DNA of 13,872 nucleotides from Legionella sp. Lineage in GTDB: Bacteria; Pseudomonadota; Gammaproteobacteria; Legionellales; Legionellaceae. The notes under the pieces were generated by a model. It had not been told where the DNA came from. It made no database searches and saw nothing but the letters and a program-made list of their open reading frames with translations. This document shows, in pieces, positions 5,547 to 11,175 of this stretch (position 1 is the first letter of the stretch; each line of letters starts with the position of its first letter). The stretch covers positions 1 through 13,872 of the forward strand of contig SCSO01000331.1 of the NCBI GenBank assembly GCA_004297865.1. The letters are read 5' to 3'. The position numbers and the translations under genes are program-made.

Positions 5547-7739
5547 TTACATCTGTGGATCTAACCTCTGATTTAAATTATTGATTTGTGCAGGGTCAGC
5601 CTGTGGTTGGTCCATAATCACTTGAGCAACTGCTAAAAGAGCTAAAGCGCCGCTAACGGATGAGGGTAGGAAGTACAGAGCCAATAAACTGATAACAGTC
5701 ATTGCCATCACCTCATTTTTAGAGTGCTTCCACCAGATGTGTCGGGGTAAGCAATCTAATATTTGTTCTCGTGTTTTTCCTTTTAGGATATCACAAGCTT
5801 CTTCAGGTGATTTATTTTCTGTGCATATAAAATGGGTTAATGCATCGCGATGTAATTCACCAAATAACTTTCTCTTGGCTTCAAAATTATCGTGAACTTG
5901 CTTTCTTGGAAAAGACGAGCGTAAATGCTGTGCTCTTAATCCGTTGCCATATAACTCACGCAAGGTAATTCTTTCTTGCTCATTTAATTCATTGATATCC
6001 GTAATCACTGAGAGTGCAGTGGAATTATTTTGAGCCATAAAATCACTTACATATTCCTCTATACCCTTTTGTTCGCAACTATAAAGTATTGCATCGCGAT
6101 GATGGGCAAAATCAGCGGGGCGTATTCCGTAATGATAAAGTCTACTGAGGGGAATCGCATCCTCAATTTTATCAAGAGTTGGTAATACTGCTAGTGCCTG
6201 CTCAACACTAAAATTATCCTTTTTGATTAGAGCATTTATTAATTCTCCATGGATTTCATCCCTCCAATCTCCTCTCCAATTCTCAAAATGTGAACAGCGT
6301 AATCCGCTTGCGTGTAGCCTAACTAGTGTTTTTGCTTGTTCGTTTGTAATGGTAGTCAATCTCGTCATGCAATCATCGATACTTAACCCTTCTTTATTGG
6401 TTAAAATGCCGAATAATTGACCATAACCATCCTCCGTCCAATCATCAGTAAAACGACGTAATTGAATTCCACGAACCCCTTTAACGTACATATGGCTTAG
6501 GAATTCTGCTTGTTCAGCTGAAAGAGTATTGGACTCTTGTATAGCTTCCTGAGGTGAAAGTTGATGTTCCTGAATTAAGCGATGTAATAAGTTTACATGT
6601 TGCGTATTCATTACGGGTTTGGGAGCTGTTCTATAACTAAAATGTTTTCCACGCAAACCGATACCGTAGAGGGATTTTAATACCATAGCCTCATCATGAT
6701 TTAACTGGTCTAATTCTAGAATCGCCTCATCAAAGCTTAGAGGAGGTATCACTTCAGTCATAAGAAAAATCAGGGTATTAGCATGATTCATAGAAAACAA
6801 TTCAACGTCATTATCCCAAGATTGTTTTATAGTCTCTCCTAATATGCCTTTTGAGTATAACTTATGCAAAACATAGGCTTGACCTTCTGTTAATTCATTG
6901 ATTTCGCTAAATGCTGCATTTTTACTTAACTGTTGAACTTGTATTAGATAAATCAAGGCATCTGCATGTTTATGACTAAAATTATAACTAATGTGATTGT
7001 TAAAAGGTTTCCATAAACGATTAAACTCCTCCTCCGTTAAATGAATTTCTTTTAAGACATTATTCATCGCCCAATTTTTTTCTCTAAAAAAAGAGGGTAG
7101 TAGTAAGTCTAAGACTTCGTTAAATAATGCATGTCCCATCTTTTTATATGTAAAGGCCAATAATCCTTCCTTTTTTAAGGGAGGCAATTTAATATTCATG
7201 CGTCGAAGTGTTTTTTGAAAATGTTTTACATCGAGATAGTTCATTTCCCCGCCATGGGATGTGAGTTGCAAAGGTTTTCCTAAAACTGAATCCTCATTCA
7301 GAGATTTACTCACTCTTACAATATGGTAATTAAGAAGTGATTCTAGGTCATATTGCCGCCCAGAAGAAAATACAATTCTTCTTTCCTCGGGTATTTCTTC
7401 AAGAGAAACATCATCTACTTCATTGATCGGGCTTAGTTCAGCGATAGCTATCAACGCACAATGAATGGCATAATCGAAGTTAACAATACCTCTTTTTTTT
7501 AGGTTTTTAGTAACATAGTATGCCTTCTCTTGCTTCAAAATATAATTTAAATCAGCTCTTAGTTCTTCTAAAAATTGACTATTAATAGCGTTTTTCAGGT
7601 GCTGTTGTTCCAATTGTTTTAAATTCGATATAAGGACTTTTAAAGGTTTATCAGGTTTGAATTGAATTAATTTATTATCAATATCTTCATCTAAGAAATA
7701 ACTTAACTGGAATATTGCTTCATTAAGTGGCGTCATCAT
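5547..7739 (-). CDS. Helical-repeat protein, 730 aa, with hydrophobic C-terminus (effector candidate)
   Basis: Unrecognised family, clearly built of tandem repeats. A core of the form L-x-x-E-Q-A-x-x-L-x-x-L-Y-x-x-G-L-R-G occurs at residues 283-301, 346-364, 406-424, 464-482, 522-541 and 585-603, so the period is 58-63 residues. Each core is preceded by a helix and a shorter LS..EAI segment. A weaker copy begins at 234 (LTEEEFNRLW) and a half copy at 644. Residues 1-230 form a separate helical domain. Residues 678-709 (MAMTVISLLALYF...) are hydrophobic and could form one or two membrane helices, after which a polar tail ends in DPQM. There is no signal peptide. This layout, a repeat scaffold with a late membrane anchor, resembles secreted host-membrane effectors, but the export route is inferred. 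The start is a double ATG with only a poor binding site (ggtg). A strong promoter lies at 7772-7800. Confidence 0.85.
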   Translation of the reverse strand: MMTPLNEAIFQLSYFLDEDIDNKLIQFKPDKPLKVLISNLKQLEQQHLKNAINSQFLEELRADLNYILKQEKAYYVTKNLKKRGIVNFDYAIHCALIAIAELSPINEVDDVSLEEIPEERRIVFSSGRQYDLESLLNYHIVRVSKSLNEDSVLGKPLQLTSHGGEMNYLDVKHFQKTLRRMNIKLPPLKKEGLLAFTYKKMGHALFNEVLDLLLPSFFREKNWAMNNVLKEIHLTEEEFNRLWKPFNNHISYNFSHKHADALIYLIQVQQLSKNAAFSEINELTEGQAYVLHKLYSKGILGETIKQSWDNDVELFSMNHANTLIFLMTEVIPPLSFDEAILELDQLNHDEAMVLKSLYGIGLRGKHFSYRTAPKPVMNTQHVNLLHRLIQEHQLSPQEAIQESNTLSAEQAEFLSHMYVKGVRGIQLRRFTDDWTEDGYGQLFGILTNKEGLSIDDCMTRLTTITNEQAKTLVRLHASGLRCSHFENWRGDWRDEIHGELINALIKKDNFSVEQALAVLPTLDKIEDAIPLSRLYHYGIRPADFAHHRDAILYSCEQKGIEEYVSDFMAQNNSTALSVITDINELNEQERITLRELYGNGLRAQHLRSSFPRKQVHDNFEAKRKLFGELHRDALTHFICTENKSPEEACDILKGKTREQILDCLPRHIWWKHSKNEVMAMTVISLLALYFLPSSVSGALALLAVAQVIMDQPQADPAQINNLNQRLDPQM

Positions 7740-7771
7740 ACACCATGAGATAGATATTATTTATTCATTTA

Positions 7772-7800
7772 AGTATATTAAATGTTCATATTTTAATCAA
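7772..7800 (-). promoter_or_regulatory. Sigma70-type promoter for the 730-aa gene
   Basis: On the minus strand TTGATT (7800-7795) and TATACT (7777-7772) are separated by exactly 17 bases, predicting a leader of about 25 bases. It also contains tttaatat followed by acttaaat, faintly like tandem PmrA half-sites, but with a 9-base period rather than the expected 11. Confidence 0.6.
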
Positions 7801-7949
7801 GTTGGTGCTAATTACCCAGTTTCCTCAAAACAGATGAAGTTAGTAAATGTGACATGGATAGGCCATTAAAAGCTGTTTTTAATCGTTTTCCGAATTTTTG
7901 ATACATCACAATATATTGATTTTATTAAGATTTATAAAAAAGAGCACAA

Positions 7950-8084
7950 GGCCACGAACCAAAGGGGCCGATGCTGCGAAGAGTACGCATTTTGGACTCG
8001 CTTAAGCAACGCCCCGAAGGAGTGAGGAAGAAACGAAAGCGACTGGCGAATCTACTCTACCAAGACCCACTGCTTTAAAATCAC
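7950..8084 (+). repeat. Dispersed intergenic block, copy C (fullest)
   Basis: Begins ggccacgaaccaaa, continues with taagcaacgccccgaagg, agtgaggaagaaacgaaagc, gactggcgaatctactctac and caagacccactgctttaaaa. Copies A (2007-2046) and B (3829-3937) share these words in the same order and orientation. It runs straight into the palindrome at 8086, so block and palindrome may form one composite element. Confidence 0.65.
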
Positions 8085-8085
8085 A

Positions 8086-8106
8086 GTTTGGGTCATTTGA
8101 ACCAAC
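8086..8106. repeat. Palindrome, inverted copy
   Basis: gtttgggtcatttgaaccaa plus c is the reverse complement of the palindrome at 8137-8156 apart from an extra base and one change (gggtc opposite gaacc). The stem is slightly imperfect. Confidence 0.55.
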
Positions 8107-8136
8107 AACAACTCCCTTCCACCTATCAAGATACAT

Positions 8137-8156
8137 GTTGGGTCAAATGACCCAAC
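8137..8156. repeat. Palindrome gttgggtcaaatgacccaac
   Basis: Arms gttgggtca and tgacccaac are perfectly inverted around two bases. An identical 20-mer stands at 10621-10640, on the other side of the cupin/DoxDA operon, and related copies at 8086-8106 and 4775-4791. Confidence 0.7.
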
Positions 8157-8215
8157 CTACTGCTGCCCCCATTATCGTGTGGTTCGGATTGCTCCTAGAC
8201 TTATTAGTAAGCTAC

Positions 8216-8244
8216 TTGCCTCAATCATAAATTCCGTGTAATTT
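8216..8244 (+). promoter_or_regulatory. Weak promoter candidate for the cupin/DoxDA operon
   Basis: TTGCCT (8216-8221) and TAATTT (8239-8244) are spaced by 17 bases and end 34 bases before the ATG. Each hexamer has two mismatches to consensus. Confidence 0.3.
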
Positions 8245-8278
8245 GTTTTTTTCTTAAATTTGAATAAGGAATATATCA

Positions 8279-9469
8279 ATGACGGGAAAGACTCTACTTG
8301 CAATCCTTAAGACTGTTTTTCTTACAGGGCTTATCTCATGGCAAGTACAAGCAGCACAGACTAATGATGAAACTACTACTTTAGGCCCTGAAACCACTCA
8401 GTTGAGTGCTGATCCTAAAATTCAAAAATTATTAAAGGACGAAGCTCAAAATATATCTGCACCCTTTCCTTATAGGATTAATTTATTTACCCAAGGCCAG
8501 ATTTTAAAAAACAGTGCAGGATTGAGGATTGCAGAAACTGCCAATCAATTATCGTCGGATAATTCAGGGTTACTTTTTTACTATGAGTTAGTAAATGATG
8601 CCATGAGAGTGCCGCATTGGCATTCTAATGCAATTGAAATTGGTACTGTGCTCAGTGGAAAAGTTCGAGTAACCATTTGGGAAGGAACTGGTGATACAAA
8701 AGTTTATACAGTTGAGCAAAACGGTACTTGGATTATACCTAAAGCAAAATTGCATTCATTAGAAAATGTGGGTCAGGACAAGCTGAAATTCCTTGTTGTT
8801 TATGATTCACCCATTGCAGCTGATAGAGATTTCTTAACAGCCTGGGCATCATTACCTGATGCTGTGCTTGCACGTGCTGTAGGACTTAAAGAAAGTGATA
8901 TTGCCAGTATTAAGAAAACAACAGTAAATAGATTAAGTGCCTTCGATCCAGCGGCCTCTACGTTTAAAACAGATAACTACAGTGTGTTATCTAATAACTT
9001 TTTAACTACAAAACCGCTATATCAATCCGATTTAGGGTCAATTACACGCATTGATCCAACGATTAATCCCTATATGAAGACAATGGCTTTTCAAAGAACC
9101 ATCATGAAACCTCAAGTGCTACGTATTCCTCATTGGTATACTACTGGTGACGTCCTATTATTTGTGGCAAGAGGCGACGCTTTCTTTACCCTGATGGATA
9201 ATGATGGAAAAGTGTTTCATTCAGTGATTCATTCTGGTGATTTGATCTCCATTCCCGTAGGAAATTTCCATAGTTTCTTAAACATTGGTAATGACGATTT
9301 GGAAGTTTATGAGGGCTTTAATCGAGTGGAACAGATCAATGAAATTACCTTAATGAATGGTGTGCAACATTTCAATATAGGTACTATTGAAGGAGCTACT
9401 GGATTGAGTAAGGAATTAATTACGCAAATAAATCAGAGTAAAATTGAATCGTATATGGTGAAGTTCTAA
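8279..9469 (+). CDS. Exported bicupin, oxalate decarboxylase-like fold
   Basis: Metal-binding cupin protein of 396 residues, exported: residues 1-26 (MTGKTLLAIL ... VQAAQ) are a Sec signal peptide with probable cleavage after the alanines. Cupin 1 keeps the full metal motif: H113-W-H115, E120, with G127 at the right spacing, and H159 in the second motif (KLHSLENVG). Cupin 2 is degenerate: H285-W-Y287, D291 in place of the glutamate, and H331 (NFHSFLNIG). Two cupins in one chain with HWH resemble oxalate decarboxylases and related bicupins, but the substrate cannot be read from sequence, and only the first site looks fully competent. AAGGA at 8266-8270 supports the start. The next gene follows after 16 bases on the same strand with its own AAGGA, so the two are almost certainly cotranscribed, pointing to a role linked to periplasmic sulfur or redox chemistry. 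Confidence 0.9.
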   Translation: MTGKTLLAILKTVFLTGLISWQVQAAQTNDETTTLGPETTQLSADPKIQKLLKDEAQNISAPFPYRINLFTQGQILKNSAGLRIAETANQLSSDNSGLLFYYELVNDAMRVPHWHSNAIEIGTVLSGKVRVTIWEGTGDTKVYTVEQNGTWIIPKAKLHSLENVGQDKLKFLVVYDSPIAADRDFLTAWASLPDAVLARAVGLKESDIASIKKTTVNRLSAFDPAASTFKTDNYSVLSNNFLTTKPLYQSDLGSITRIDPTINPYMKTMAFQRTIMKPQVLRIPHWYTTGDVLLFVARGDAFFTLMDNDGKVFHSVIHSGDLISIPVGNFHSFLNIGNDDLEVYEGFNRVEQINEITLMNGVQHFNIGTIEGATGLSKELITQINQSKIESYMVKF

Positions 9470-9485
9470 CTAAGGATCAAAAACA

Positions 9486-10559
9486 ATGGAGCCACGCAGC
9501 AAAGGACTCACTGCAAACACTTATGAATGGCAGGTAATTGGGTGGCTGGCTCTATCTATTCGATTCGTTCAGGGTTGGATTTTCTGGGGTGGTGGATCGA
9601 GACGTTTTATTTATGACCCACAAAAACTCAACCCTTATTCGTCTGAATGGATGGCAAATAAAATTCAAAGTGCCATGCCTGGAGCTTTATTTGATTTAAG
9701 TCCTGTTGTTGGTTTTTTATTGCATCATTTTATTTTTCTTTATGCAGCGATTATCTTATTCAGCTTACTTGAGCTCCTAAGTGGCCTGGGGCTCATTTTT
9801 GGATTTTGTACTCGTGCTTCTGCTTTGCTGACAGTATTTATCAGTATAGTGCTAATGATTCTATTTGGTTGGCAAGGTAGTACTTGTCTTGATGAATGGA
9901 CTATGGCTGTTTCAACTTTAGCGATGGGCTTGACGCTATTCTTGATGGGGGGATCGGCCTATTCTCTCGATGCATGGATAATACAGCGTCATCCACAGGT
10001 ATTGCAAAAAACTTGGTTTTTATTTTTGAACAGCGGTCCTTGGGCTGACTTAAAGGTTCGAAGAACGGCTCTATTTTTTTTAATATTCACTATGATTTTT
10101 ACAGTAGGCACTTATGACTATTATCGTGGAGCGATTTTTACTCGTTATCATTCAGGTCCTGTAAATCCAGATATATTTCATCTCAGTCTAAGTGATGGGC
10201 AATTAGAACCGAATGGCTCTGTTTGTTTTAAAATGACTGTAGATTCAGGACCAAGCAGCACTCCCTATTATATCATGCGTATTGAGCTGATCCATTCAAG
10301 TCAAAATGAAGTTGAAATTTGGACGGCTGAACAACTCCGAGCCTTACCAAAATCATCGATTAAGAATACTTATGCGTACAATAAAGTTGAAATTGGGATG
10401 TATGGTTTAATGGCACCAGAAAGTTCAAAAGCGGAGGTTACTTTACCACCAACTAAACAAATGACACTTTCCTCTGGGCATTATTCTTTGCGAATATACA
10501 CAATAGATGGGAAACGCTGGACTTATTCTTTAATCACCTTCGACCCTCACGATTTGTAG
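9486..10559 (+). CDS. doxD: DoxD-DoxA fusion membrane protein (thiosulfate:quinone oxidoreductase-like)
   Basis: 357-residue membrane protein. Residues about 14-210 form a DoxD-type domain with hydrophobic helices near 14-36, 77-107, 112-129, 140-160 and 194-212, and the family-typical GSTCLDEWTMA (C134). Residues 215-357 form a soluble domain like DoxA, including EQLRALPKSSIKNTYAYNKV and a beta-rich end (SLRIYTIDGKRW), probably on the periplasmic side. In Acidianus, DoxD and DoxA are separate subunits that oxidise thiosulfate to tetrathionate and reduce the quinone pool; fused versions are known in bacteria. That activity here is inferred from the family; many bacterial homologues are uncharacterised. 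AAGGA at 9472-9476 precedes the ATG. It is the second gene of the operon with the bicupin and is followed by two inverted repeats. Confidence 0.88.
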   Translation: MEPRSKGLTANTYEWQVIGWLALSIRFVQGWIFWGGGSRRFIYDPQKLNPYSSEWMANKIQSAMPGALFDLSPVVGFLLHHFIFLYAAIILFSLLELLSGLGLIFGFCTRASALLTVFISIVLMILFGWQGSTCLDEWTMAVSTLAMGLTLFLMGGSAYSLDAWIIQRHPQVLQKTWFLFLNSGPWADLKVRRTALFFLIFTMIFTVGTYDYYRGAIFTRYHSGPVNPDIFHLSLSDGQLEPNGSVCFKMTVDSGPSSTPYYIMRIELIHSSQNEVEIWTAEQLRALPKSSIKNTYAYNKVEIGMYGLMAPESSKAEVTLPPTKQMTLSSGHYSLRIYTIDGKRWTYSLITFDPHDL

Positions 10560-10573
10560 GTGTCTTTCATGGG

Positions 10574-10619
10574 TTCCATAATTTTATATGAGCGATTGGA
10601 CTTAATGTCAATTATGGAA
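10574..10619 (+). terminator. Inverted repeat after doxD
   Basis: ttccataatt (10574-10583) and aattatggaa (10610-10619) are a perfect 10-bp inverted repeat around 26 bases, 15 bases after the stop. It directly abuts the palindrome at 10620, giving two stem-loops in tandem. There is no T-run. Confidence 0.4.
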
Positions 10620-10641
10620 GGTTGGGTCAAATGACCCAACC
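10620..10641. repeat. Palindrome gttgggtcaaatgacccaac, right-hand copy
   Basis: The 20-mer is identical to 8137-8156 and here gains one more g/c pair on the outside, giving 10-bp arms. With the copies at 8086-8156 it brackets the cupin/DoxDA operon. Confidence 0.7.
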
Positions 10642-10694
10642 CACACAATGAGAAAATTATTCTCAATGAATAGATTATGAACTTAAGACTAAAA

Positions 10695-10850
10695 TTATAT
10701 TTTTCCAAGCAATATTAGTATTAGGACTATCAGAAGTATGGTACCAACTGCCCCACTTGGGCCATACCCCCAGTTTTTGCTATGTCCCCAACGAGGTAAA
10801 CCACCTACTAACATTAAAATTAATACAACTATAAGCACTGTTTCTAACAT
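10695..10850 (-). CDS. DUF3309-type small membrane protein, 51 aa
   Basis: A short gene encoding MLETVLIVVLILMLVGGLPR followed by WGHSKNWGYGPSGAVG and then TILLIVLILILLGKI. Two hydrophobic helices flank a conserved central loop with LPRW.HS..WGYGPSG. This pattern and length match the DUF3309 family of proteobacterial proteins, whose function is unknown; the protein should sit in the inner membrane as a helical hairpin. GGGGAC (10855-10860 on the complement) lies four bases before the ATG. It is transcribed opposite to the DoxDA operon and divergently from the diguanylate cyclase gene at 11176, with 325 bases between. The motif match is clear enough that I consider it a real gene despite its size. 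Confidence 0.85.
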   Translation of the reverse strand: MLETVLIVVLILMLVGGLPRWGHSKNWGYGPSGAVGTILLIVLILILLGKI

Positions 10851-11175
10851 AATTGTCCCCAGTCCGTTGATGAAATTCGAAAGCTACTAAACTATAGTAT
10901 CTTACTTTTGGTTAAAATGCTTGAACCCACACGAATATAGGGGCGAAATTCGACCAAATATGCACAACAAAAGGCACAAAGCGCGCATAAAAACAAAATA
11001 ATGACCGAATTGATCATATTACGATCAGGGTAAATTCAAGCTTGGACCATTGTTTGAGCAGCAATATATTTAAGCATAAATGCGAGTAATGAACTAAAAT
11101 TAGAGGTATTAGAACCAGTTAAGTAGAGATCCGTGCAAAAAAATCTGATGCTTTTCAATAAGGATTGGGTGTTAA
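10851..11175. other. Divergent intergenic region upstream of the diguanylate cyclase
   Basis: 325 bases between the DUF3309 gene and the diguanylate cyclase. It contains a small inverted repeat tgatc-atattac-gatca (11011-11027) that could be an operator and the promoter candidate at 11042-11070. I see no gene and no copy of the dispersed block or the palindrome. Confidence 0.5.
11042..11070 (+). promoter_or_regulatory. Promoter candidate for the diguanylate cyclase
   Basis: TTGGAC (11042-11047) and TATATT (11065-11070) are spaced by 17 bases. The predicted leader is about 100 bases, leaving room for post-transcriptional control. Confidence 0.4.

Larger units (their letters stand above)
7740..8278. 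other. Divergent intergenic region with repeat copy C and two palindromes
   Basis: 539 bases between the repeat protein (-) and the cupin operon (+). It holds a minus promoter at 7772-7800, the fullest copy of the dispersed block (7950-8084), palindromes at 8086-8106 and 8137-8156, and a weak + promoter near 8216. No gene is supported. Confidence 0.6.

Noticed and set aside
6223..6420. Open frame of 65 codons on the + strand
   Set aside because: Antisense inside the 730-aa repeat protein, which shows repeat structure in its own frame.
7760..7790. PmrA-box-like tandem (tttaatat, acttaaat) upstream of the 730-aa gene
   Set aside because: The two halves repeat every 9 bases instead of the expected 11 and the region is AT-rich, so the match is not better than chance.
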